Shown: piece by piece, positions 27,709-36,218 of the stretch
How the letters are laid out: the number at the start of each line of letters is the position of its first letter
Position numbering within the stretch: position 1 is the first letter of the stretch
Source: CANKHA01 sp035652315
GTDB taxonomy: Bacteria; Pseudomonadota; Alphaproteobacteria; Rhizobiales; Xanthobacteraceae
NCBI GenBank assembly: GCA_035652315.1
Contig: DASREA010000002.1
Span: 61,297-125,296, forward strand
Direction of reading: 5' to 3'
Length of the DNA: 64,000 bases
Position numbers and translations under genes: made by a program
The notes under the pieces: generated by a model
Database searches by the model: none
What the model was told of the DNA's origin: nothing
The model's input: only the letters and a program-made list of their open reading frames with translations

Positions 27709-29178
27709 CTACTTCTTCAGGAAATCGAGTTCATGCGCCCATTTGCGGCGCACGACGTCGGCGTATTCGCGGCTGACCGTGTTCACGGCGGGGAATTTAT
27801 CGCGCCAATGGAACGGCCGCACGGCATAGATGATCATGCGGGCCGTGGTGGTGTCGCCGCTTTCGCGCTTTTCTTCCGACAGCCGCGGATCGATCAAGCC
27901 AGTCCAGCAGCCATCGATGACGTCGGTTTGTTCCTTCGGATCCCAGCGCGTGGCCACCGCCCACATCACCTCGGTGGGATTGGTGATGTCAATGTCGTCA
28001 TCCACGACGATGATCAGGCGCGTCATATAGCTGCCGGCGCGGCAGCCGGCGGCTACGAGCCCGGCCATCTTGGCGTGGCCCGGATGCTGCTGCTTGATGG
28101 AGATGACGTTGATGAAGCTTGATCCGCCGCCGGGAAGTTTCCAAACACCTTGAATGCCGGAAACGCCGGCCGCTTCGATCGCGTCCCAGAGAGCGGCCAC
28201 CTGCGGAATCTTGATCTGCCGTCCCGGCAGCGTGGGCCGTGTCGGCGGCTGCCCGATCATGATCGGATTGTTGCGGTGATAGATCGCCTTCACCTGCAGC
28301 ACCGGCTCGGGCCGCGTGTCGGAGCCGTAGTAGCCGGGCCATTCGCCGAAAGGGCCCTCATGGCGCGTTTCGACGCTCGGCGGAGGCATGAAGCCTTCGA
28401 ACACCAATTCCGCGTCGGCCGGAATCGGAATCCCGGTCACGCGCCCTGGCACCACGTCGATGGGCCTGCCGATGCGGCCGCCGGCCGTCGCATATTCGGT
28501 CTCTCCGCTCTTTGACGCGCCGGACGCAACGACACCGAGAATTGGCGCCTGGCCGACCGAAATCGCCATGGGGCAGGGCTTGCCGCGCGCCCACCATTTG
28601 CGGCGGATCACGTCGCCGTCCTTGCCTTCCTCGATGAAGACGCCGAGCGTCTTGTCGTCATGCACCATGACCCGATAGGTGCCGAGGTTGACCCAGTCGC
28701 TGTCGGGATCCTTGACCAGAACAACACACTCGGTGCCGACATAATTCCCGCCGTCATTCTCGTGCCATTTCGGTGTGGGGAAGGCGTTGATGTTGACGGC
28801 GTCGCCTTCGATGATGTTCTCGAAGACGGGCCCGGTATTCACGAGCCGCGGCGGTATCGGCTGCGACTTCTCCTTCGGCCGGCTGCGATAAGCCTTCACC
28901 GCGTCGAGATTCAAATCACCGACCACGAAATGCGCCACGCGCACGTTGCAGAGGATGCGGTGGTCGGGTGCGCAACCCTTCATCTTCTCGAACAGCATCA
29001 CCGGCGGGTAGAGCAGCTCGTGGCTCAGCTCGAACAGCGCACCGATCTCCAGATGCGGATCGGCCCCCTCGATGCGCTTGAGCTCGCCGGCGGCGGCAGC
29101 CCGCTCGAGGAACACGCGAAGGTCGCCCATGGCGGCCGCGTCGTAGCGTGTGCTCGGCTTCTTGGTGATGTCATCCAT
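27709..29178 (-). CDS. UbiD-family decarboxylase
   Basis: Family of prenylated-FMN-dependent (de)carboxylases acting on aromatic or alpha,beta-unsaturated acids. The 489-residue length fits. The catalytic Arg-Glu-Glu set is visible: Arg169 in NLGTYRVMVHDD, and Glu274 and Glu279 in HEGPFGEWPGYYG. The protein therefore looks active. No ubiX-like flavin prenyltransferase lies in the window, so the cofactor must come from elsewhere. Its divergence from housekeeping UbiD and its neighbours (cupins, Rieske oxygenase, IclR) suggest a catabolic rather than ubiquinone role. An AGGA lies upstream of the ATG. Confidence 0.9.
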   Translation of the reverse strand: MDDITKKPSTRYDAAAMGDLRVFLERAAAAGELKRIEGADPHLEIGALFELSHELLYPPVMLFEKMKGCAPDHRILCNVRVAHFVVGDLNLDAVKAYRSRPKEKSQPIPPRLVNTGPVFENIIEGDAVNINAFPTPKWHENDGGNYVGTECVVLVKDPDSDWVNLGTYRVMVHDDKTLGVFIEEGKDGDVIRRKWWARGKPCPMAISVGQAPILGVVASGASKSGETEYATAGGRIGRPIDVVPGRVTGIPIPADAELVFEGFMPPPSVETRHEGPFGEWPGYYGSDTRPEPVLQVKAIYHRNNPIMIGQPPTRPTLPGRQIKIPQVAALWDAIEAAGVSGIQGVWKLPGGGSSFINVISIKQQHPGHAKMAGLVAAGCRAGSYMTRLIIVVDDDIDITNPTEVMWAVATRWDPKEQTDVIDGCWTGLIDPRLSEEKRESGDTTTARMIIYAVRPFHWRDKFPAVNTVSREYADVVRRKWAHELDFLKK

Positions 29179-29266
29179 CGGCTTTTATCCTGCTAGAAAT
29201 CCGCTCGTCAGCGCCGCGCGGCGGCTCGCCTGCTTTGCACGCAACTGGCCCCGCGCTGGAGCGCAA

Positions 29267-30313
29267 TTATTCGCCCTCGAGCCCCTGCTTGTGCAGCATC
29301 GTGCTGATATATGTCAGCGCCTCCGGCTGGATCGAGCCCAGCTTGCCGATCAGCAGCGTGACGTCTTCATAGCTCATCGGCGTGAATTCGTCGCTGACCT
29401 TCTTGCCGGCTTCGGCAAAGGCAGGATCGTCAGCGGCTTCCTTGAACGCCGCGCGATAGGCCTTCACCATCGGCTCCGGCGTCTTCGGCGGCAGCGCGAA
29501 CCATTTGTCGAGCGCCGTCAGGCTCGCCCAATATTGAAAGCCCTGCTTGGCGACGGGGTCGGAAATCTTGTCTTCCATCAGCGTCGCCGCGGGCGGGGCA
29601 TCGCCGAATTCCGGCCGTGGCACGAACTGTCCGTTCTTCATGACGCCGCTTTGCGTAAGGATCTTAAACTTGCCCGAGCCGAGCAGCTTCTGGATCTGGA
29701 ACAGGTTGGCCGTCGCAGTCATGTCGATCTCGCCGCGGTCGAGGGCCAGCAGCAATTCATTGGTGCCGGGATAACCGACGACCCATTTCGCGTTCCAGCC
29801 GAGGACCGAGATGCCCCAGGCCGTGGTCTGCATTCCGGAGCGGGGAATACCGCCGAGCGAACCCATGACCACCGGCGGCTTGCTCTTGTCAAACAGCCGG
29901 GGCTCCGCGTCCTTGCGGATCATCAGCACGGTGCCGCCGCGCGCGACGCCGCCCAGGATGTAGAATTTGGTCGGATCGAAATGCGACGCGGGCTTGCGAT
30001 AGAGCAGCGGATCGGCCTGGCTGGTGGAACCCATGATGATGGTCAAGCCGTCGGGCGCGACCTGCTGAACGAAATAGTTCATCGCCGTGACGCCTTGCGC
30101 GCCGGGAATGTTGCGCACCACGACCTCGGGCTTGCCCGGCAGGTGGCTGGCGAGAAAATTGGCGATGGCGCGGCCGGAGATATCGGTGCCGCCGCCGGGC
30201 GCGCTGCCGATGATCATCGTGACGGTCTTGCCCTGAAATGAAACCGGCTCATCGGCCACGGCTATGGAATGGCCCAAGCCAAGGGCGAGCGCGACAACAG
30301 CGAAGCGTAGCAT
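29267..30313 (-). CDS. Tripartite tricarboxylate-type (Bug/TctC) substrate-binding protein
   Basis: Periplasmic binding protein of 348 residues with a signal peptide (about 1-20, cleavage near SIAVADEP). Bug-family features are VTMIIGSAPGGGTDISGRAIANFL, VVRNIPGAQGVTAMNYF and a C-terminal stretch of helices. Such proteins bind small carboxylates and serve TctAB transporters. No tctA or tctB is in the window, so it is an orphan here or uses a distant transporter. It lies 88 bases downstream... on the same strand and ahead of the UbiD-family gene, probably in one transcript, so its ligand may be the decarboxylase substrate. Confidence 0.88.
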   Translation of the reverse strand: MLRFAVVALALGLGHSIAVADEPVSFQGKTVTMIIGSAPGGGTDISGRAIANFLASHLPGKPEVVVRNIPGAQGVTAMNYFVQQVAPDGLTIIMGSTSQADPLLYRKPASHFDPTKFYILGGVARGGTVLMIRKDAEPRLFDKSKPPVVMGSLGGIPRSGMQTTAWGISVLGWNAKWVVGYPGTNELLLALDRGEIDMTATANLFQIQKLLGSGKFKILTQSGVMKNGQFVPRPEFGDAPPAATLMEDKISDPVAKQGFQYWASLTALDKWFALPPKTPEPMVKAYRAAFKEAADDPAFAEAGKKVSDEFTPMSYEDVTLLIGKLGSIQPEALTYISTMLHKQGLEGE

Positions 30314-30391
30314 CTTCCTCCCCTGCGGCGGCGGCAGTGGCCGCGCCGCCTTAATTTCGTGTGGAGGGAAGGATAGAGGCTGCGCCTACAA

Positions 30392-30447
30392 TTCGCAACA
30401 TTCGTTTCATTTTTTGCTGCGCCCCGGACGGGGCGCAGCTAGGGCAG
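30392..30447. repeat. 56-bp direct repeat, copy 1
   Basis: Identical over all 56 bases to 32856-32911. It holds a hairpin with ten-base arms, GCTGCGCCCC and GGGGCGCAGC, around GGAC, preceded by TTTTTT on the plus strand. The two copies bracket the autotransporter gene. This copy lies 65 bases beyond the autotransporter stop and 79 bases upstream of the binding-protein start. Confidence 0.97.
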
Positions 30448-30512
30448 AAGCCATTTGTGTTCTTCCGAGCGCGTAGCGGCCAAATCTCCGTCGGGCCAAC
30501 CGCTGTGGTCAA

Positions 30513-32741
30513 TTAAAACGCTAGCCGAAGACTGCTGAGTACGCCCGTATCGAAGTCGTGCGGATCATTGTTCAGTTGGCTTTGGTAGTAAATGTTGAAT
30601 CCCACCGACAACGCGGGGGACACGGGAACCCGATAGCCCAGTTCGTAATCGGTTTGATTGCCATCCGGCGCCAATGAAACAGCATGGCGTTCATAGCGGA
30701 CTGTGCCATTGGTGCTCCGGCCGACCGGCGTATCAATTACCGCAACCCCGCCATAAATTCGCAGTGGTCTGTTGATGCTAAATCCGAGATCGTCGTTGTC
30801 AGAAAGGATTCCGTGCTTCACAAGAGCGCCACCGTAAGAGCGGCTGCGTATGCCATTAACTTCGCGAAACAGCGTCGTGTCGCCGGCGGTAGCGGTGAAT
30901 GCTTCCGTGTAATGCAGCCGAGCGCTAAGAGAAGGTGCAAGCTGTACTGAGGCAGCGAGACCGGAGCCGAAGCTATGGGCGGCGGTCCCGAAGCCGACGG
31001 CACCGGTCGACGTACTGCCCAGCATCATGTTCGATTCGGTCAGTAGGCTTTGTGTAGCCTGCAATGTGACGTTTTGAATGGGCTTGAATTCGGCTTGGGC
31101 TAAGTACGTGCGCCCAAAACCCCACCCCCCTAGAAATTCTGGCTGCGGCTCGGTTTCGACGAAACCAATTCCAAGCTTCCAATTATCGGACCATTGATAT
31201 TTGCTCACGCCGTAGAAACCTTCGCCCCCGAGAAATGCCAAGGGTTGTGAAGCTTGCCGGCCGCTCAACATAAAGAGCTCGCCACCTGCCCCAACAGCTA
31301 TGTCCTGTGCCGCATCGGTTCGCTGTCCAAAGCTGAAGCTCCAAGGTCCCGTGGCCCCGGCAAGGCGCCAGGGCTGTCTTTCGGCCGGTTGCAGGGTGGC
31401 AAGGTAGCCCACCTGCGAAGTCAAAACCTCCGCGAATGCGTCCGCCCTCTCGGCTCCTGGCGCTGCCGTCGTAAAGCTTAAACCCTCGGTGAGTGACGTC
31501 GTCACGAGCGGGCGGTCGAAAGTCCCGCTGCCGTCGCGTAGCTGATCCAAAAGCGAAAAACTGGACGCAGCCTTGCTGACAAGTTGGCTCGATTTCAGGG
31601 GGAAATCCCGCCCGAACTTATCAAAAAAGACTATCCCCTTGAGGGCGTTGCTAATGGCCGTCCCGCTGCCAAACGCGGGTGACAGGGTGATGTGGCTTCT
31701 TTCCGCGGCAAAGCTAGCGCCGTTCACCGTTGCGCCCACCGAAACCATTGGCCTTCCCTGCGAAGTCATTGCACGATCTATGCGCAAGAGGCCGCGACCA
31801 TAGACGGCGTCGACGCCAGGGGCGCCCAAATCTTCCGCGGTAGTCAGCAGTATGTCAGCGGTCGTGCCGGGCTTTTTCTTGAGGAATGTCCAGCGCGACT
31901 GCAGCAACGCGGCAGCGCCGGCAACCATCGGTGCCGCCATAGAAGTTCCGGAAAAAGTTACATAACCGCCGTCCGCCGCTGTTGAAGTAATATTTACGCC
32001 GGGCGCGACCAGAAAGCGGTACTTCAACTTGTCCTTTTCCTTGCAGTTGCCCTGAGCCGACGCGCAGGCCTCACCAGCCCTATTCGAAAAGCTTGCAATA
32101 TTTTTTGCACTATCCACAGCGCCAACAAGAATCATGTTCTTGGCGCTTTTTGCCTTTTGCGGGATGGGCACTAGGTTGAGACCGTCGTTGCCAGCTGCTT
32201 TGCTTATGAATAACTTGTTCGCTTTCGTAATGGCGTTCATGTCGTCAGCAAACGCGAACATCCCGCAAACAGCGGGGTTTGCCGAGCAGGCCGGGCCGTA
32301 GCTCATATTCGCAATCGTGGCGCCATCTTGTCGCGCGCGATCGAGAGCGAGTCGGGTGCTGCCCACGAAACCAAAATCGTCGAATACCGCAACGTTACTA
32401 ATGCTCACTTGCGGCGCAATGCCCACCATTCCGAAGCCATTTTGCCCCGCGCCGATAATCCCGGATACATGGCTTCCGTGGTTGTCGAGGAATGAATAAC
32501 TGCCACCGGAAAATACCCAGACGCGATCTATTCTTCCGCCAAATTCGCTGTGCGTCCAATTCGCCAGACCATCAAGTACACCGACCCTCACTCCGGCACC
32601 GTTGCCCAGCATATTTTGATTGGCCTGCGTCGCACCGATCAGTGTATTCCACCATTGATATTCCTGCGCTGCGGCGGCGCCCTGAAACAGAATCAAGTTG
32701 GAAAAAATGAGTACGCGGCAGCAAACGCGCAATGCTGTCAT
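30513..32741 (-). CDS. Autotransporter subtilase (S8 serine protease)
   Basis: Protein of 742 residues. A signal peptide (about 1-25, ending AAAAQ) is followed by an S8 protease domain (about 45-330) with the triad Asp57 in VGVLDGL, His88 in DNHGSHVSG and Ser267 in SGTSMAAP, and oxyanion Asn185 in AAGN. The C-terminal 270 residues form an autotransporter beta-barrel ending in LSSLRLAF, with the terminal Phe typical of outer membrane proteins. The start is ATG 32741 behind GGGGGG. GC content is low for this window: bases 32161-32220 contain 30 G+C of 60. Flanking direct repeats and composition suggest transfer. Confidence 0.92.
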   Translation of the reverse strand: MTALRVCCRVLIFSNLILFQGAAAAQEYQWWNTLIGATQANQNMLGNGAGVRVGVLDGLANWTHSEFGGRIDRVWVFSGGSYSFLDNHGSHVSGIIGAGQNGFGMVGIAPQVSISNVAVFDDFGFVGSTRLALDRARQDGATIANMSYGPACSANPAVCGMFAFADDMNAITKANKLFISKAAGNDGLNLVPIPQKAKSAKNMILVGAVDSAKNIASFSNRAGEACASAQGNCKEKDKLKYRFLVAPGVNITSTAADGGYVTFSGTSMAAPMVAGAAALLQSRWTFLKKKPGTTADILLTTAEDLGAPGVDAVYGRGLLRIDRAMTSQGRPMVSVGATVNGASFAAERSHITLSPAFGSGTAISNALKGIVFFDKFGRDFPLKSSQLVSKAASSFSLLDQLRDGSGTFDRPLVTTSLTEGLSFTTAAPGAERADAFAEVLTSQVGYLATLQPAERQPWRLAGATGPWSFSFGQRTDAAQDIAVGAGGELFMLSGRQASQPLAFLGGEGFYGVSKYQWSDNWKLGIGFVETEPQPEFLGGWGFGRTYLAQAEFKPIQNVTLQATQSLLTESNMMLGSTSTGAVGFGTAAHSFGSGLAASVQLAPSLSARLHYTEAFTATAGDTTLFREVNGIRSRSYGGALVKHGILSDNDDLGFSINRPLRIYGGVAVIDTPVGRSTNGTVRYERHAVSLAPDGNQTDYELGYRVPVSPALSVGFNIYYQSQLNNDPHDFDTGVLSSLRLAF

Positions 32742-32770
32742 GGCAGCCCCCCAAGCCAATCCACCGTAGC

Positions 32771-32791
32771 ATCAAATATAAATCAAATATA
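32771..32791. promoter_or_regulatory. AT-rich tandem repeat upstream of autotransporter gene
   Basis: ATCAAATATA occurs twice with one base between copies, giving an 11-base period, 30 bases upstream of the autotransporter ATG. On the minus strand it reads TATATTTGATTTATATTTGA, so it can supply -10 hexamers or a repeated binding site. This is a candidate promoter only. Confidence 0.45.
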
Positions 32792-32855
32792 GCGGCGCCC
32801 GGCGCGAGTCGTGCGCACGAGCTCTGCGGGGCCACGAGGGACTGCTCGCCTCCAG

Positions 32856-32911
32856 TTCGCAACATTCGTTTCATTTTTTGCTGCGCCCCGGACGGGGCGC
32901 AGCTAGGGCAG
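32856..32911. repeat. 56-bp direct repeat, copy 2
   Basis: Perfect copy of 30392-30447. It begins three bases beyond the stop codon of the OmpA-domain gene, on that gene's downstream side. The internal hairpin is followed by an A run, not a T run, on the minus strand, so it is not a standard terminator for that gene. Confidence 0.97.
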
Positions 32912-32914
32912 GCG

Positions 32915-34567
32915 TCAGCGCGCGCTGCCGACCAGGAGCGGCGTGATCCGGCGCACGGCCACCCGGCGGTTGGCGCGCTCCGGCCCCTGCGTCGGCACCT
33001 TGAGGAACTGCTCGCCGTAACCCTGGGTGACAAGATTTTCCGGCGGCACGTCGAAATCCTGGCTCAGCGCCAGCGCCACAGACTCCGCCCGCCGGTCCGA
33101 CAGCGACAGGTTATCGACGTCGGAACCGACCGCGTCGGTATGGCCTTCGATGAGGAAGACCTCGCTCGGATTGCGGTCGATCGCCCGTTTGATGCCGTCG
33201 GCGATCGCCGCCAGCTTACCGATTTGGTCCTGAGTCAAATCCCAAGAACCGGATTCGAAATTGACGTCGAGGTCGATCCGCGGCATGCGCTCGCGCAGGC
33301 TTTCGCTATACCTGATCTGATCGATTGAATAGGGCTGTCCGATGACGTCCACCGGCGGCGCGATCAACGTTTCGTAAACGATCCCCGGGCTCGCGCGGTC
33401 GAGATCGACGATATAGCGCTCACGCGGAATGCGCACGGCCGGCGGCGGCAGCGTGACGATGAAATCCGCCACGCGGAAGGTGGCGCCGCGCGGCCCGCGA
33501 TTGTCGATTAGCACGATCTCCCTTCCATTCGCCAAAACACGAGAACGGCGGAGGAGATAGCCGTTGTTGTCGTAGATCGTGACGATGCGGTCGCCGTTCG
33601 GTCGCACTACCACGGTCCTCGTCTCATTGCCGCGCTGTTCCACACGCACGTCGCGTGCACCGTAGCGGAACCGGTCGAACTCGTCGTGGCGAATGACCGT
33701 TTTACCGTTCTCTCGGATGATTGTTCGATCGGGCTCGCGAATGACAGTGCGGTTGCCTTCCTTGGTTTCTTTGCGCTCGCCGCGCAGCTCGTCGACGCGC
33801 TGGATGGTCTTGCCCTGCTGCGATTGCACGGCGATGCTCGCGCCTTTGCCCGCCGGGGCTATCGGCTTCGCTTCCTGCGCGGTCGGCTTGGCAATACCAG
33901 AAGGCGCGACGGATTCGCGGCTCTTGACCACGGCGGCGCCGGCAGGCTGACCGGAGGGCGTTTGCGTTTTGCTTTCGGTCGCTGAAGGCTGCTGCTTTGT
34001 CTCCGTCTGCGTTGGCGTCGTCGTCGAATTGGGCTGCCCGGTCTGCACCGGCGGCTGTTTGCCGCCGCCGTTTTTCTGCTCGCGGTCGCGGCGCTGATTC
34101 TGGTTCTGGGCGGCGCCCGCCGGAGCCGGCTGCGTCACCGGCTGATTTTGCGCGCCGGGCTCTTGCTTTTGCTGATTTTTGTCGGCCTGATTTTTCTGCG
34201 GCTGATCTTTGGTGCGGCGGTTGTCCTGCTTCTGATCGCCGACGCTTCGGTTGTTGTCTTGCTGGCGCCCCTTTTGCTGCTGGCCCTGTTGTTGTTGCTG
34301 CTGCTGGGTCTGCTGCGGATTCTTCTGCTGATTCTTGTTCTGATTGGACTTTTGCTTGTTCTTCTCATCCTCAGCCTTCTGCTTCGCCTTGCGTTGTTCT
34401 TCGTCGGGAGTCGTCTGGGCGATGACGACCCCAGACGTTCGCGCTGCCGGCGACGCGTCCGGCGGGCTCGAAGGAGCTGCGCCCTGCGCCACGCCGAAAA
34501 CGACGGGCGCGGAAAGGGCTGTCGTAATGAGCAAACGCCATGATCCACGCATGATGTGCATCCCCAT
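32915..34567 (-). CDS. OmpA-family protein with long Gln/Asn/Lys-rich linker
   Basis: Protein of 550 residues. A signal peptide covers about residues 1-30. About residues 50-230 are low complexity, rich in Gln, Asn, Lys, Pro and Thr, with a run of seven glutamines. A middle region has repeated charged strands (RTVIREPDRTIIRENGKTVIR). The C-terminal OmpA peptidoglycan-binding domain (about 435-540) shows LIEGHTDAVGSDVDNLSLSD and NRRVAVRRI. It probably bridges outer membrane and cell wall. Several nearby ATGs exist; I chose 34567 because GAGG lies at proper distance. Confidence 0.88.
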   Translation of the reverse strand: MGMHIMRGSWRLLITTALSAPVVFGVAQGAAPSSPPDASPAARTSGVVIAQTTPDEEQRKAKQKAEDEKNKQKSNQNKNQQKNPQQTQQQQQQQGQQQKGRQQDNNRSVGDQKQDNRRTKDQPQKNQADKNQQKQEPGAQNQPVTQPAPAGAAQNQNQRRDREQKNGGGKQPPVQTGQPNSTTTPTQTETKQQPSATESKTQTPSGQPAGAAVVKSRESVAPSGIAKPTAQEAKPIAPAGKGASIAVQSQQGKTIQRVDELRGERKETKEGNRTVIREPDRTIIRENGKTVIRHDEFDRFRYGARDVRVEQRGNETRTVVVRPNGDRIVTIYDNNGYLLRRSRVLANGREIVLIDNRGPRGATFRVADFIVTLPPPAVRIPRERYIVDLDRASPGIVYETLIAPPVDVIGQPYSIDQIRYSESLRERMPRIDLDVNFESGSWDLTQDQIGKLAAIADGIKRAIDRNPSEVFLIEGHTDAVGSDVDNLSLSDRRAESVALALSQDFDVPPENLVTQGYGEQFLKVPTQGPERANRRVAVRRITPLLVGSAR

Positions 34568-34643
34568 GTGCATCCTCGATTGTTTCGATGAACCGGCCAT
34601 GAACGACTTTCACCGCTTCCGCGAGCGCCGAGCTCGGCGGCCT

Positions 34644-34671
34644 AACCAAACGCGCAGCAAGCTGTTTGGTT
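34644..34671. promoter_or_regulatory. Inverted repeat in the OmpA/IclR divergent region
   Basis: Perfect eight-base arms AACCAAAC and GTTTGGTT separated by 12 bases, between the divergent OmpA and IclR genes. The geometry suits a dimeric regulator. It does not resemble the GTTCC/GGAAC palindrome at 37646-37664, so a shared regulator is not supported by sequence. Confidence 0.4.
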
Positions 34672-34800
34672 GCGGGCCCGCCCCACTTTGTTGACTCCGC
34701 TGGAAGCCGCCGCCTAGATACCGTCGGCCCTGCCGCGCCGCGGATTCCGTCCGCCGCAAAACGGCTTAATTGGGCCTTGAAACAGCTTCCGATGGAAAAG

Positions 34801-35619
34801 ATGCAGCGCAGTAAACCCGAGCCCGCGGCCAAGCGCAAACGGCTGTCCTCGGTGGCGACCGCGATCCGTTTGTTGAAAAGCTTCTCCGAGGATCAGGTCG
34901 AGATCGGGATCAGCGAGCTTTCGCGGCGGCTGGGCGTGGCCAAGAGCACGGTGCATCGGCTCGCCGCGACACTCGTTTCGGAGGGACTGCTGGAGCAGGA
35001 CCGCGAGACTGAGAAATACCGCCTCGGCGTCGCGCTGTTTCGCCTCGGCGCGCTGGTGCGCCGGCGCATGGATATTTCCAGTCAGGGCCGGCCCTTCATT
35101 TACGCGCTGCGCGAGAAGACCAATGAGAGCGTACATCTCGCGATCCTAGACGGCACCGAGATCATGTATGTCTATAACCTGGAAAGCACCCAGGCGATCC
35201 GCATGCGTTCCGATCTCGGCGTGCGCAAGCCGGCCTATTGTACGGCGGAAGGTCTGGCGATCCTCGCCTTCCAACCGGGCGAGGTCATCGAAACCGTGAT
35301 CGCGCAGGGACTCACCGCGCGCACGCCGCAGACCATCACCGACCCAGACAAGCTGCGCAAAACTCTCGAAGCGGTGCGCGAGCGCGGTTGCGCCATCGAG
35401 GACGAGGAGAGTGAGATCGGTATGCGCGGCATTTCGGCGCCGATCCGCAACGACGCGGGGGAGGTCGTCGCTTCGGTCGGTCTTGCCGGTCCGGTGACGC
35501 GGTTGTCGAAGAAAGCGATCGCAGCCTTTATCCCACACGTGATCGAAACCGCGGACTTGATCTCGGAGCGTCTCGGTTACGCGGGGCGGCCAGGAATGCT
35601 CAGCCGCTCGAGCGGTTGA
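34801..35619 (+). CDS. IclR-family transcriptional regulator
   Basis: DNA-binding regulator of 272 residues. The winged helix-turn-helix lies at about 20-75 (ATAIRLLKSFSE, ISELSRRLGVAKSTVHRLAATL). The C-terminal effector domain (about 90-260) shows IRMRSDLGVRKPAYCTAEG and GMRGISAPIRNDAGEVVASVG. The start is ATG 34801 behind GGAAAAG; ATG 34792 is an alternative. IclR members often control aromatic catabolism, and the Rieske oxygenase, UbiD-family and cupin genes around it are natural targets. Its stop is three bases from the convergent gene's stop. Confidence 0.92.
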   Translation: MQRSKPEPAAKRKRLSSVATAIRLLKSFSEDQVEIGISELSRRLGVAKSTVHRLAATLVSEGLLEQDRETEKYRLGVALFRLGALVRRRMDISSQGRPFIYALREKTNESVHLAILDGTEIMYVYNLESTQAIRMRSDLGVRKPAYCTAEGLAILAFQPGEVIETVIAQGLTARTPQTITDPDKLRKTLEAVRERGCAIEDEESEIGMRGISAPIRNDAGEVVASVGLAGPVTRLSKKAIAAFIPHVIETADLISERLGYAGRPGMLSRSSG

Positions 35620-35622
35620 GAG

Positions 35623-36135
35623 CTAGGCGCGCAACGCCACCAGCATCGACTTGATGTAATCCTCGTCGTCGGCGACAACCAGCATCGAAGCATAAGGGCG
35701 CAGGTGCAGCAGGGTATCCGAGAGCGCCGTATCTGACGCCGACGCCCGGTCGAGGATCAGAGCCGTCGTCATCACCCGCTTGAGCATGCAAGCCTCGCCG
35801 ATGACCGAGGCGGCTTCGGCCTTGCTGCCGGCCGCGACCACCATCACGACCAGATCGGCGGTGGAGATTTCATCGATCAGCTTGCTGGTGCGGCCCGCGA
35901 GGTCATTGAGCCAAGTCTTCATCGACCAGTCGGCGCCTTCCTGCGGCGGACTGTCGAAATGCACCGAGGCGAAGAACGACGCCTTGTTCCAGGGCTCCCG
36001 CGCGAGGCGCTTCACCACTTCCTCGCTGCGCTTGTCCAGCGCGATCACCTTAATCGCCCGGGGCTTGGAATTCGGGGCGTTGATCCGGAATTTCGCCTCG
36101 GCGGCGGTGGTCATGCGGGCGCTTTCGCTGAGCAT
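35623..36135 (-). CDS. Uncharacterised protein next to the Rieske oxygenase
   Basis: I do not recognise this 170-residue protein. It has no signal peptide or membrane span. It looks alpha/beta, with hydrophobic strands AIKVIALD, ADLVVMVVAAG, TTALILD and SMLVVADDEDYI alternating with helices, as in a Rossmann-like fold. The strand-loop ADLVVMVVAAGS resembles nucleotide-binding folds only loosely. The start is ATG 36135 behind TTGGAG. It lies 83 bases downstream of the Rieske oxygenase gene on the same strand and is probably cotranscribed. Confidence 0.75.
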   Translation of the reverse strand: MLSESARMTTAAEAKFRINAPNSKPRAIKVIALDKRSEEVVKRLAREPWNKASFFASVHFDSPPQEGADWSMKTWLNDLAGRTSKLIDEISTADLVVMVVAAGSKAEAASVIGEACMLKRVMTTALILDRASASDTALSDTLLHLRPYASMLVVADDEDYIKSMLVALRA

Positions 36136-36218
36136 CTTCGACTCCAATTTTCCTGCCGGACGGCATTATGCCGCCCGTCCGGCCGCCGGAAAAGAGGCGC
36201 GTGTCGCGCCGCCCCCGT

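Noticed and set aside
30392..30447. Intrinsic terminator in the 56-bp repeat
   Set aside because: The hairpin is strong, but the T run precedes it on the plus strand and an A run follows on the minus strand, so neither direction gives a stem followed by U.
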